From: CAZEID01 sp964512075
Lineage (GTDB): Bacteria; Patescibacteriota; WWE3; 9FT-COMBO-53-11
Length of the DNA stretch: 10,742 nt
Assembly: GCA_964512075.1 (NCBI GenBank)
Contig: CAZEID010000024.1
Coordinates: 1-10,742, forward strand
Reading direction: 5' to 3'
Shown: positions 1-7,393 of the stretch, piece after piece
Layout: the number at the start of each line of letters is the position of its first letter
How positions within the stretch are numbered: position 1 is the stretch's first letter
Notes under the pieces: generated by a model
What the model saw: only the letters and a program-made list of their open reading frames with translations
Told to the model about the DNA's origin: nothing
Database searches by the model: none
Translations under genes and position numbers: made by a program

Positions 1-1281
1 GGGGAAAAGAAAATAACGTTTATTGATACTCCCGGCCACGAGGCTTTTTCCCAGATGCGGCAGCGGGGGGCGCGCGTAGCCGACCTGGCCATTTTGGTCG
101 TTGCCGCGAATGACGGGGTCAAGCCACAGACGGTCGAGGCCATTGCGCACGCCAAAGCGGCGGGGGTTCCATTGGTAGTGGCATTGAATAAAATTGATCT
201 GGCTTCGCCTCAAGACGCGGCGAAGGTCAAAGGCCAATTGGCTAAGGAGGGGGTCTTGGTGGAAGGGCAGGGGGGCAAGGTACCGGTGGTGCCGGTTTCG
301 GCCAAGACGGGGGAAGGAGTGCCGGAGCTTCTAGAGATGATTGGTTTGGTGTCCGACTTGCTAGAGTTGAAAGAAGAGGCGGGGGCTCCTTTGGAGGCGG
401 TCGTAATTGAGTCTCTTCTTTCCCCTCAGCAGGGACCGCTCGCTACGGTTTTGGTGAAGAAAGGTACTCTGCGAGTTGGGGAAACCGTCTCCGCGGGAGA
501 GGTGGGAGGGAAGGTTAAAGCTTTGATTGATGATCGGGGACGGCGGGTTCTTGAAGCGGGTCCCGGGATGCCGGTTCAGGTTTTAGGATTCACCGCTCCT
601 CCTCCAGTGGGAGCAGTGGTGACTAGATTACTAGGCGGCTTGGAGGTTAAGAAGGAAACTTCCGTAGCGCAGTTGCCTAGCAGTTCTGATTCCCAAGCCA
701 AAGGTTTGAACGTCATTTTACGGGCGGATACGCAAGGCTCGCTGGAAGCCGTTGCGGCGGCTTTGGAGAAGATCCGGACTGGTGAAAAGGGAATCAACCT
801 TCTCCTTAAAGGCGTCGGGCCGATTGGAGATGCCGATGTTCGGCTAGCTTCTGCAACTGGAGGCGTCATTTTAGGATTTAATGTTTCGGTAGGACCTTCG
901 GCTCGGAAGTTAGCAGATGATCTGGGGGTGGGAGTTCGCTCATTTCCCGTGATTTATGGACTGCTGGAGGCGGCGGAAAAGCTGGTTTCCGGAGCGCGGG
1001 TGCTGGAAGAAGAGGAGAAGGCGCCCGAGGCGGAAGTGTTAGCCACGTTTACCTTGCACAGCGGAGATTTGGTCGCGGGTGTGCGGGTCTTGAGCGGGAG
1101 GATTAAGTACCGGGACCGCGTCCGGGTGATTAGGGAGGGCGAGGAGGTTCACCAAGGAAAGGTTCGGGGGCTGAAGATCGGAAAGGAGGAGGTTCCGGAA
1201 GTGAGAACCGGTCAGGAGGCGGGGGTTTTAGTTAAGCCGGGCTTCGCTTTCCGAAAAGGTGATCGGATCGTGGTATCGTAA
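1..1281 (+). CDS. infB: Translation initiation factor IF-2, C-terminal part (5' truncated by window)
   Basis: IF-2 is the GTPase that brings initiator fMet-tRNA to the 30S subunit and promotes 50S joining. The open frame starts at base 1, giving 426 codons before TAA; the ATG at 55 is internal. The G domain enters at its G3 motif DTPGHEAFS (codons 9-17), including the catalytic His13 of DTPGH. It continues through NKID (G4, codons 63-66) and SAK (G5, codons 100-102). A beta-barrel domain II follows (about 125-225), then the IF-2 C1 domain (about 235-335, with ADTQGSLEA) and the fMet-tRNA-binding C2 barrel (about 345-426, ending KPGFAFRKGDRIVVS). The N-terminal region and the G1 P-loop lie outside the window. 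rpsO follows after 70 bp. The usual rbfA and truB are absent between them, a rearranged nusA-infB-rpsO-pnp neighbourhood. No terminator is seen after the stop. Confidence 0.97.
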   Translation, partial: GEKKITFIDTPGHEAFSQMRQRGARVADLAILVVAANDGVKPQTVEAIAHAKAAGVPLVVALNKIDLASPQDAAKVKGQLAKEGVLVEGQGGKVPVVPVSAKTGEGVPELLEMIGLVSDLLELKEEAGAPLEAVVIESLLSPQQGPLATVLVKKGTLRVGETVSAGEVGGKVKALIDDRGRRVLEAGPGMPVQVLGFTAPPPVGAVVTRLLGGLEVKKETSVAQLPSSSDSQAKGLNVILRADTQGSLEAVAAALEKIRTGEKGINLLLKGVGPIGDADVRLASATGGVILGFNVSVGPSARKLADDLGVGVRSFPVIYGLLEAAEKLVSGARVLEEEEKAPEAEVLATFTLHSGDLVAGVRVLSGRIKYRDRVRVIREGEEVHQGKVRGLKIGKEEVPEVRTGQEAGVLVKPGFAFRKGDRIVVS

Positions 1282-1351
1282 AATAGAGAATAGGAACACT
1301 GCGAATTAAAGTAACTAGATGATTAACTTGGATAACTAGCAAACGACTTGA

Positions 1352-1735
1352 ATGGCAAAGAAAAAGGTAGCGAAGAAGATAATTAGGAAGGCGACCGTTA
1401 AGAAGGCGGCGGCTAAGGTTACCAAAAAGGAAACTAAGCCGAAAGCTCCGCCCGCGGCGAAAAAAGAAAGTCTTTTCGACAAAGCGAAGGCCGCCTTAGT
1501 CGGAATGGCGGCGATCCACGAAAGGGATACCGGTTCTCCTGAAGTTCAGATTGCCCTCCTCACCAAGCGGATTCAGGAGTTGACTGAGCACCTTAAGGTC
1601 CACAAGAAGGACTTAAGTTCCCGGCGGGGTCTCCTCGGACTTGTCAACAAGCGGCGAAAACTTTTAATGTATTTAATGAGGAAGGACGAAAAACGATACC
1701 GAAAAATCACGGAAAAATTGGGATTAGAGAAATAG
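1352..1735 (+). CDS. rpsO: 30S ribosomal protein S15 with Lys/Ala-rich N-terminal extension
   Basis: S15 (uS15) is a primary 16S rRNA-binding protein of the 30S platform and contributes to the B4 intersubunit bridge. The protein is 127 aa against the usual ~89. Residues from about 39 onward match the family: DTGSPEVQIALLTKRI at 59-74, then HKKDLSSRRGLLGLVNKRRKLL and the C-terminal RYRKITEKLGL. The first ~38 residues are an added low-complexity tail rich in Lys, Ala, Thr and Pro, probably disordered and RNA-binding. The ATG at 1352 gives the longest form. An internal Met52 would cut the first S15 helix, so it is unlikely to be the start. No clear SD precedes the ATG. The gene sits 70 bp after infB and 88 bp before pnp, the classic rpsO-pnp pairing. 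No autoregulatory pseudoknot was identified in the leader. Confidence 0.96.
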   Translation: MAKKKVAKKIIRKATVKKAAAKVTKKETKPKAPPAAKKESLFDKAKAALVGMAAIHERDTGSPEVQIALLTKRIQELTEHLKVHKKDLSSRRGLLGLVNKRRKLLMYLMRKDEKRYRKITEKLGLEK

Positions 1736-1823
1736 TTTCGAAATCTCTTCCCTTTCCCCAATCGAGCATCGTGGAACTGTTAAGGTTCGCAGAGGTGGGG
1801 CCGTCTTCCTAGGTTCTTAAACA

Positions 1824-4103
1824 ATGGGAAAAGTGATTAAAAAGGAAATTGAATTCGGGGGGCGAGAACTTTCGCTGGAGTATGGGGAGTTGGCTGGTCA
1901 GGCCAATGGTTCCGTTCTAGCGCGCTATGGCGACACGGTTGTTTTAGCCACCGCCACCTCGGCCAAACCCCGCGAAGATGGGGGTTTCCTTCCCCTAACT
2001 GTGGATTACGTTGAACGACTTTACGCCGGTGGCATCATCAAGGGTTCCCGGTTTGTGAAGCGGGAGGGTCGGCCTTCGGACGAGGCCATTCTCTCCGGAA
2101 GGCTGATTGACCGGTCGATTCGCCCGCTCTTTCCGAAAGATTACCGGGATGAGGTTCAGGTAGTGATCACAGTTTTGTCGGTTGATTTGGAGAATGACCC
2201 AGCAGTTTTGGGAGTGATTGGCGCTTCGGCGGCTTTGGCCTGTTCCGACATTCCCTGGGAGGGTCCAATTGGAGCGGTTCGAATTGGTCGGGCGAATCCC
2301 GGAGGCAACGGTTCGGCCGAGCTTTTGCTCAACCCGACCGGGGCGGAGATGGCGGTGTCCGATTTAGATCTGGTCGTTTCCGGGAGAGCGGATGAAGTGG
2401 TGATGGTGGAAGGCGGGGCGAGTGAGCTTCCCGAAGAAGAAATTCTGGAGGCGGTGGAGTTTGGCCAGGCTTCGATTGCTTCGCTAACCAAGTTGATTGC
2501 CGAGTTGGCGGCGGAAGTAGGCATAGCGAAGAAGCCTGTCGAGGGGGAACCTCAATTGGGGCCGATGCGGGAGGACTTGCGCAAATTTGCCCTTGACCGA
2601 CTTAAGGAATTAGTTAGCCAGCCTTTGGGGAAAGGGGAGTTCCAAGAAAAGTTTGAAGCCCTCTCCGAAGAAGTTTTCAAGAAGTTCGAGGGGACTTACC
2701 AGAAGGTAGCCATGGCGGCGGTTCTGGGGGAATTGATCAAAGAAGCCGTGCGGGAGCTGGTGATCAAAGATGGGAAGCGGACCGATGGCCGGAGGTTAGA
2801 TGAGATTCGCCCCCTCTACATCCGGGCAGGAGTCTTGCCGCGCACACATGGTTCGGCGATCTTTCAGCGCGGCGAAACTCAAGTGCTGACGACCGCGACG
2901 TTGGGTTCTACCTCTCTGGAGCAGATCTTGGAGAGCCCCACCGGTGAAGTTACTAAGCGGTTTATGCACCATTATTACTTTCCCCCGTTCTCAACGGGGG
3001 AGGTGGGAAAGATTGGTTCGCCGGGGCGGAGGGAAATTGGTCACTCCGCTTTGGCCGAACGGGCGCTGGAGCGAATGATTCCGGCGGAAGAAGTTTTTCC
3101 CTACGCAATTCGGTTGGTTTCCGAGGTTCTCTCTTCGAATGGCTCGACTTCGATGGCAGCTACTTGTGGTTCGACCCTAGCTTTGATGGATGCGGGTGTG
3201 CCTATCAAGGCTCCGGTTTCGGGAGTCGCAATGGGTCTTTTCACGGATGGGAAGACTTTTCGGGTTCTGACCGATATTGCGGGGTTGGAGGATCAGTGTG
3301 GAGATATGGACTTTAAAGTGGCCGGGACCGAAAAGGGTATCACGGCCGTCCAGATGGATCTCAAGGTTAAGGGTCTTCCTCGGAAGGTGATGGTGGAGGC
3401 TTTAGCGGATGCCCGGCGCGCGCGGTTGGCGATTCTCGAAGAGATGTTGAAGGTGTTGGAGAAGCCCCGAGAGCGACTCTCCCAGTATGCTCCGAAGGTC
3501 GCAATTGTGAAAATTCCGGTTGATAAGATTGGCGAAGTAATCGGGCCCGGGGGGAGAATGATTCGCAGCATTACCGAGCAAACTGGAACGGTGGTGGACA
3601 TTGAGGAGGATGGGACGGTTAGTATCTCTGGGCCGGACGAGGCAAAAGTTAATGAAGCCCGGAAGATTGTGGAGGATTTAACGCGTGAGGTGCAAGCAGG
3701 AGAAGTTTTCGAGGGAGTGGTGAAGCGGATTATGGATTTTGGGGCTTTTGTGGAAATTTTGCCGGGCAAAGAGGGATTGGTGCACGTCTCTGAACTTTCC
3801 CACGACTTTGTTTCGAAGCCGGAGGACGTGGTGAAAATCGGCGACAAAATCAAGGTTAAGGTGGTGGAGATTGATTCGCTGGGGAGAATTAATCTTTCCA
3901 AAAAAGCGCTGGAACCGGCTCCTCCGGGTTCGCGGGGGGGAACTCACCAGAATGGGCGCTCGCTGGGGTACCGCACCCCGGATTATCAGAAGAGCGGTTA
4001 TCGGCCCCGGCGGCCGGGCAGTTTTGGGAACCGAGATCGTGGACGACCGTTTCGGCCGGCGGGATATCAGCTGCGCCGGGACCGGCCTTTCGGCCCCCGA
4101 TAG
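1824..4103 (+). CDS. pnp: Polynucleotide phosphorylase (PNPase)
   Basis: PNPase is a trimeric phosphorolytic 3'-5' exoribonuclease that releases nucleoside diphosphates and can also add 3' tails. At 759 aa it is slightly longer than the ~700-aa norm. Visible domains in order: RNase PH-like core 1 (about 12-145), the alpha-helical linker domain (about 240-315), and catalytic RNase PH-like core 2 (about 325-540). The metal-binding block GLEDQCGDMDFKVAG carries Asp490, Asp496 and Lys498, equivalent to E. coli D486, D492 and K494. A KH domain follows with GPGG at 574-577, then an S1 domain (about 627-696, DFGAFVEILPGKEGLVHVSEL). The last ~60 residues are an Arg/Gly/Pro-rich tail (RGG, RPRRPGS, NRDRGRPFRP), probably disordered and either RNA-binding or a partner-docking segment. 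The start matches the family N-terminus (ELSLEYGELAGQANGSV). No good SD is seen. The UDG gene begins 8 bp after the stop. Confidence 0.98.
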   Translation: MGKVIKKEIEFGGRELSLEYGELAGQANGSVLARYGDTVVLATATSAKPREDGGFLPLTVDYVERLYAGGIIKGSRFVKREGRPSDEAILSGRLIDRSIRPLFPKDYRDEVQVVITVLSVDLENDPAVLGVIGASAALACSDIPWEGPIGAVRIGRANPGGNGSAELLLNPTGAEMAVSDLDLVVSGRADEVVMVEGGASELPEEEILEAVEFGQASIASLTKLIAELAAEVGIAKKPVEGEPQLGPMREDLRKFALDRLKELVSQPLGKGEFQEKFEALSEEVFKKFEGTYQKVAMAAVLGELIKEAVRELVIKDGKRTDGRRLDEIRPLYIRAGVLPRTHGSAIFQRGETQVLTTATLGSTSLEQILESPTGEVTKRFMHHYYFPPFSTGEVGKIGSPGRREIGHSALAERALERMIPAEEVFPYAIRLVSEVLSSNGSTSMAATCGSTLALMDAGVPIKAPVSGVAMGLFTDGKTFRVLTDIAGLEDQCGDMDFKVAGTEKGITAVQMDLKVKGLPRKVMVEALADARRARLAILEEMLKVLEKPRERLSQYAPKVAIVKIPVDKIGEVIGPGGRMIRSITEQTGTVVDIEEDGTVSISGPDEAKVNEARKIVEDLTREVQAGEVFEGVVKRIMDFGAFVEILPGKEGLVHVSELSHDFVSKPEDVVKIGDKIKVKVVEIDSLGRINLSKKALEPAPPGSRGGTHQNGRSLGYRTPDYQKSGYRPRRPGSFGNRDRGRPFRPAGYQLRRDRPFGPR

Positions 4104-4111
4104 CACGGATA

Positions 4112-4732
4112 ATGGAGAAGAAAAAAGAAGAACTCCTCGCCCAAATTGAGCATGTTGTTCAGGTTTGCCGTAATTGCCGCTTGTGGCGTACTGCTACCCA
4201 CGCCGTCCCGGGGGAGGGGAGCCCCAACGCAACGGTAATGTTTATTGGCGAGGGTCCCGGCTACCACGAGGACAAGCTTGGTCGCCCATTTGTTGGCAGG
4301 GCGGGAGCCTTTCTCGATCGATTACTTTCTCGGAACGGCATTCGCCGGGCGGACGTTTTCATTACTAATGTGGTTAAGCACCGCCCGCCCGATAATCGGG
4401 CGCCGATGAAAGATGAGACTCGCGCCTGCCTTCCTTTTTTGATGCAGCAGATCAAAGTGATTAATCCTAAGGTGATTGTTCCTTTGGGTCGATCCGCGCT
4501 GGAAGTTTTCCTTAAGGATAAGGGGATCAGTGAGGTCCACGGCCAGGCCTTTCGGGTCGGAAATCGAATTATCTTTCCGCTTTATCACCCCGCCGCGGCG
4601 CTCCGCTCCCCGTCGGTGGCGCGGATCTTGGAGCAGGAATTCCGCGATCTGCCTAGAATTATTCGGGGCGAGCTGGTTCCGGTCGAGGTCGAGATTCAGA
4701 ATAAGGATAAGAACCAGATGAAGTTGATTTAG
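4112..4732 (+). CDS. udg: Family 4 uracil-DNA glycosylase (UDGa type), one Fe-S cysteine replaced by His
   Basis: The enzyme removes uracil from DNA to start base-excision repair. The protein is 206 aa, the usual family 4 size. Motif A is GEGPGYHEDKLGRPFVGRAG (46-65), with the family 4 G-E-x-P-G core and the PFVGRAG segment. Motif B is YHPAAAL (158-164), with the catalytic-loop His159. The 4Fe-4S ligand set is usually Cys-x2-Cys, then Cys in KCRPP, then Cys. Here Cys19 and Cys22 are present, the third position is His90 (VVKHRPPDNR), and Cys106 is present. The cluster may therefore be 3Cys/1His-ligated or altered. The C-terminal ~20 residues are charged and probably disordered. The gene lies between pnp (8 bp) and rnj (30 bp), so it is probably cotranscribed. 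It has no strong SD. The family assignment is firm; cluster status is inference. Confidence 0.93.
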   Translation: MEKKKEELLAQIEHVVQVCRNCRLWRTATHAVPGEGSPNATVMFIGEGPGYHEDKLGRPFVGRAGAFLDRLLSRNGIRRADVFITNVVKHRPPDNRAPMKDETRACLPFLMQQIKVINPKVIVPLGRSALEVFLKDKGISEVHGQAFRVGNRIIFPLYHPAAALRSPSVARILEQEFRDLPRIIRGELVPVEVEIQNKDKNQMKLI

Positions 4733-4762
4733 ATGATTAGTTAAATAGTTAATTAGAGAAAG

Positions 4763-6187
4763 ATGGATCAAAAAGCCAATCGACCAACCACCGCTTTCAG
4801 CGAGACCCCGCCCACGGCGGTGGTTAACCAATCAACCAGTAACCAGTTTCTCAAATTCATTCCAATCGGGGGGATGGGCGAGGTTACCAAAAATATGTAT
4901 GTTTATGAGACTGCTAACGACTTAGTGGTGGTCGACTGCGGAATTGGTTTTCCACCGGAAGAAGAGGGGGTGCCCGAGAACGTGCTCTTGATCCCAGACT
5001 TTTCCTATGTGATTGCCAATCAGCAGAAATTGCGGGCGCTTTTGGTTACGCATGGTCACGAAGACCATATCGGCGCGATTCCTTACCTCCTTAAGAAGAT
5101 TCGGGTGCCGATCTACGCCGCCCGGCTTCCGGCGGGGATGATTAGGGAAAAGCTTAAGGAGCGCGGTCCCAAGAAAGTCGAGATTAGGGAAACTAATGAT
5201 GGCCAGCGCGTTAATCTTGGTCGGGACTTTTCCTTTGAATTTATCCGCTTGACCCACTCGATTCCTGATACGATGGCGATTGCCCTAAATACTCCTTTGG
5301 GAACGGTGATTCACACTGGAGATTTTAAGCTTGATCCCACACCCCTCGATCGGCGATTGGCCCAGCTGGGGAAGATTGAAGAATACGGCCGAAGGGGAGT
5401 GTTGCTGTTGGTTTCAGATTCCCTGCGGTCGGAGAGAGAGGGAAGCTCACCCTCGGAAAGGATTGTCGGGGAGACTTTTTTCCGCGAGATCCAGAAGACC
5501 CGGGGGAGGGTTTTTGTGACGATGTTTTCCTCCGACATTTCCCGGATTCAGCAGGCGGTGGATGTGGCGGCGGCCTTAGGAAGAAAGGTAACGCTAGCCG
5601 GACTTTCGCTGGAAAAGAGCTTCCGGGTTGCGCGGGATTTGGGATATTTGGCAGTTTCCAAAAAACAGGTGATTGATAATGCCAAGCTCAAGAAGCTTCC
5701 GGTCTCCGAGCAGTTGATTCTGGTTTCGGGTTCGCAAGGTCAAGCTAATTCGGCGCTCTCTAAAATGGCCCGGGGCGAGCACCGAACGTTCAAGATCGGT
5801 CAGGGGGATCTAGTGATTTTTTCCTCCGACTTAATTCCGGGCAACGAAGACCGGGTTCGCCACCTGCAGGAAGAGTTGCGGAATGTTGGGGCTAAGGTTC
5901 TTTACCTCGAGGAAATTCCGGAAATTCATGTCTCCGGGCATGGTTATGCCGAAGACTTAAAGCGGATGATTCGCGCGGCGCGGGCGCAATACATCGTGCC
6001 CATTGGGGGAACGGAAACTTCCATGAAGGAGTACGTTAAGTTGGCGCGGGGATTCAACTACCGGGAGGACCAGATTTTCGTCTTAGAGAGCGGCCAGGTG
6101 CTGGAGTTCTATCCGTTTGAGAATCGGGTCGCTGCCCGGTTAGCCGAAAGAATTAATCTGCGGGAGTTTTCGGTTACCCAGGACTAA
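4763..6187 (+). CDS. rnj: Ribonuclease J (metallo-beta-lactamase/beta-CASP), short form
   Basis: RNase J is a 5'-3' exoribonuclease and endoribonuclease for mRNA turnover and rRNA maturation. The protein is 474 aa against ~555 for B. subtilis RNase J1. Residues 1-28 are a Thr/Pro/Asn-rich leader before the conserved FLKFIPIGGMGEVTKNMYVYE. Metal-site residues are HGHEDH (His97, His99, Asp101, His102), His165 in THSIPD and Asp187 in HTGDFKLDPTP. The beta-CASP insert spans about 215-380. HVSGHGY follows at 389-395. The expected motif C block PxHGE appears as PIGGTETSMKEY (413 onward), so the metal-ligand His is Gly415. The chain stops soon after the beta-CASP/MBL core (LESGQVLEFYPFENRV), so the separate C-terminal domain is missing. 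A weak purine stretch (gagaaag) precedes the ATG. Placement two genes after pnp suggests a shared RNA-decay operon. Family confidence is high; full activity is uncertain because of Gly415. Confidence 0.93.
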   Translation: MDQKANRPTTAFSETPPTAVVNQSTSNQFLKFIPIGGMGEVTKNMYVYETANDLVVVDCGIGFPPEEEGVPENVLLIPDFSYVIANQQKLRALLVTHGHEDHIGAIPYLLKKIRVPIYAARLPAGMIREKLKERGPKKVEIRETNDGQRVNLGRDFSFEFIRLTHSIPDTMAIALNTPLGTVIHTGDFKLDPTPLDRRLAQLGKIEEYGRRGVLLLVSDSLRSEREGSSPSERIVGETFFREIQKTRGRVFVTMFSSDISRIQQAVDVAAALGRKVTLAGLSLEKSFRVARDLGYLAVSKKQVIDNAKLKKLPVSEQLILVSGSQGQANSALSKMARGEHRTFKIGQGDLVIFSSDLIPGNEDRVRHLQEELRNVGAKVLYLEEIPEIHVSGHGYAEDLKRMIRAARAQYIVPIGGTETSMKEYVKLARGFNYREDQIFVLESGQVLEFYPFENRVAARLAERINLREFSVTQD

Positions 6188-6192
6188 TCCAG

Positions 6193-6221
6193 TTGACTTT
6201 CTTTTTAAGGACCTATAATAT
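6193..6221 (+). promoter_or_regulatory. Sigma70-type promoter P1 for the small Cys-rich gene
   Basis: TTGACT (6193-6198) is followed after 17 nt by TAATAT (6216-6221). A perfect TATAAT (6214-6219) overlaps it at 15-nt spacing. The stretch TTGACTTTCTTTT is identical to that in the rRNA promoter at 8235. Transcription would start near 6228. The promoter begins 6 bp after the rnj stop, and no terminator lies between, so rnj transcripts may also read into the small gene. Confidence 0.7.
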
Positions 6222-6243
6222 TAGGTAGTTCAAATCTATTGGT

Positions 6244-6265
6244 CCCCTCGCGGAGGGGAAAGGAG
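6244..6265 (+). promoter_or_regulatory. GC hairpin abutting a strong ribosome binding site
   Basis: CCCCTC (6244-6249) pairs with GAGGGG (6253-6258) around GCG. It is followed two bases later by AGGAG (6261-6265), exactly 8 nt before the ATG at 6274. This SD decides the start among overlapping frames here. The hairpin is close enough to influence ribosome access, but a regulatory role is inference. Confidence 0.5.
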
Positions 6266-6273
6266 AGAGGCAA

Positions 6274-6522
6274 ATGTCTTGCTCTTGTTCTGGTTGCTAT
6301 TACCAAATGGTCGGGGAGGAGTCGCCCACCGGGAAAGAGTGGTGCGGCTGGCTCGGGGGAGACCCCGACCCCGGGGGGAGGCGCTGCCATTTCGTTCGGC
6401 AAAGTACCGAGCGGATCCCGAAGGGATTGGCTATCGCCAGGTCGCTTCGGATTGTTTCTCAGGCCGACCTCGCGGCCGAGAACGAAGCGTTCAGTGATCT
6501 CGCCGGCGGCCTCCTCCATTAG
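6274..6522 (+). CDS. Small cysteine-rich protein of unknown function
   Basis: I do not recognise this 82-aa protein. Cysteines sit at 3, 5, 8, 24 and 38, with His39 following (MSCSCSGCYYQ, EWCGWLGG, RRCHF). A small metal-binding knuckle or Fe-S/Zn site in the first 40 residues is therefore plausible. The second half (about 44-82) is a predicted-helical, Ala/Leu/Glu-containing segment without cysteines. No signal peptide or membrane segment is visible. The frame is supported by a promoter upstream (6193-6221), AGGAG 8 nt before the ATG, and a strong terminator 13 bp after the stop, making a self-contained monocistronic unit. G/C-ending codons make up 21 of codons 2-31, above pnp's 14 of 30. 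Two other plus-strand frames overlap but lack a placed SD. That it is a gene is fairly secure from its signals; its function is unknown. Confidence 0.65.
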   Translation: MSCSCSGCYYQMVGEESPTGKEWCGWLGGDPDPGGRRCHFVRQSTERIPKGLAIARSLRIVSQADLAAENEAFSDLAGGLLH

Positions 6523-6535
6523 GTAAGGCCTGGGG

Positions 6536-6575
6536 AACCCGAAGGGTTTAACTTTAAACCCTTCGGGTTTTCTTT
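6536..6575 (+). terminator. Intrinsic terminator after the Cys-rich gene
   Basis: A perfect 15-bp stem (6536-6550 with 6555-6569) has the four-base loop ACTT and is followed by a T-rich tract (tttcttt). It ends the 6274-6522 unit. The stem is nearly symmetric with A-rich and U-rich flanks, so it could also work weakly on the opposite strand. Confidence 0.9.
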
Positions 6576-6634
6576 GGCCCTTTTTAAACTAGCGCTCTAG
6601 TCGGTTGGGCCACTGTTTAATAGCCCCATAGCAG

Positions 6635-6663
6635 TTGACGATCGGACATTTCTATGTTTTAAT
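6635..6663 (+). promoter_or_regulatory. Extended -10 sigma70-type promoter P2
   Basis: TTGACG (6635-6640), a 17-nt spacer, then TTTAAT (6658-6663) preceded by TG (6655-6656), which makes an extended -10. It is the best promoter match in the window and drives the gene at 6703, with a leader of about 30 nt. Just upstream, TGGCCC (6575-6580) and GGGCCA (6607-6612) are inverted around ctag-cgct-ctag, a possible operator or weak structure of unknown role. Confidence 0.75.
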
Positions 6664-6702
6664 TTAAGCAGAACCGAATCTCTTAAGAAAGGAGAAATTG
6701 CC

Positions 6703-7317
6703 GTGGGGGCCGGGTGGATCTTCCCTTTAAGGGCGGCAGCGACTCTCACCCTAACCAAGCTGTTTCCCCGCCGCTATCAGCGTTTTCTCTGGTGCTCGCT
6801 GGAGCATCGGGTCGGACCGGTTTTTCTTTGCCACCACGCCAGCGTTCCTTGCGAGGTTGCTTTTTGGGTGGCTCGGCACGCTGAGAAGTTGTGGGAGGCA
6901 CTGCAGGTAGAATTTCCTAAGGAAACGCAAGATGGCTTTGTTCTGGATGTTATTTGCGATCGCCATCGCGGTCCCGGCTTCAAGCCCAACGGGGACTCTC
7001 GGGCAATTATTAATTTGTCCCGTTTTTTCCTGGACACCGCGCATCCAAGCTTTGAGTCCCAAGAGCGTTCTTTGCGGGGGACGCTTGCGGAGGAGTTGCA
7101 CCACGTCGTTCGCGGGCGGCGCTTTGGCGAAGAGCCGTATGTCTTTCGGGGGGATGGGGACAGCGACCACCCCTGGCTGGAGGAACTCCTTCACTACGCC
7201 CTCAACGAATTTGAAACCGAAGCTTTGCGGTTTTGCGTTCGGGCGACTGGCGATCGGGCGGAACTGTTGGCGGAGGTGGAGAAATACTTGGAGAGACGGG
7301 GAAGAGAATCTCCTTGA
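6703..7317 (+). CDS. Uncharacterised protein resembling a DUF2268-type metallopeptidase with a degenerate HExxH motif
   Basis: The protein is 204 aa from a GTG start chosen because AGGAG (6690-6694) lies 8 nt upstream behind a strong promoter. A segment with strand-like character (FVLDVICDRH, then AIINLSRFF, about 79-111) precedes a helix carrying LAEELHHVVRG (128-138). A second helix-rich segment, HPWLEELLHYALNEFETEAL, follows. This layout recalls the predicted Zn-protease family DUF2268, which has HExHHxxR and a later E-x2-E-type helix. Here the first His is Glu: Glu130-Glu131-Leu132-His133-His134. If the resemblance holds, this is a variant-metal or inactive relative. The N-terminus is basic and weakly hydrophobic (FPLRAAATLTLTKLF), with no convincing signal peptide. 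Four Cys occur between residues 31 and 83. The family link is from memory of the motif and is tentative. That the gene is real is well supported by its upstream signals. Confidence 0.6.
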   Translation: MGAGWIFPLRAAATLTLTKLFPRRYQRFLWCSLEHRVGPVFLCHHASVPCEVAFWVARHAEKLWEALQVEFPKETQDGFVLDVICDRHRGPGFKPNGDSRAIINLSRFFLDTAHPSFESQERSLRGTLAEELHHVVRGRRFGEEPYVFRGDGDSDHPWLEELLHYALNEFETEALRFCVRATGDRAELLAEVEKYLERRGRESP

Positions 7318-7393
7318 GTTTCGAGGATTGGCCATCAGCGACCCGTTGGTGGCCGAAACCCCGGGACTTGAGCAGGACCGGTTCTTGGAAGAT

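Noticed and set aside
1504..1735. Shorter S15 starting at the internal ATG (Met52)
   Set aside because: It would remove the first helix (FDKAKAALVG) of the conserved S15 fold, and no SD precedes it. The full-length start is preferred.
4322..4831. 169-residue minus-strand open frame
   Set aside because: It lies across the UDG gene and the rnj start, both certain genes. Its N-terminal half is a biased reversed translation (Leu/Asn/Ile runs).
6751..7335. 194-residue open frame on the minus strand
   Set aside because: It is antisense to the 6703-7317 gene, which has a strong promoter and SD. The minus frame has no SD or promoter and its composition is that of a GC-rich shadow.
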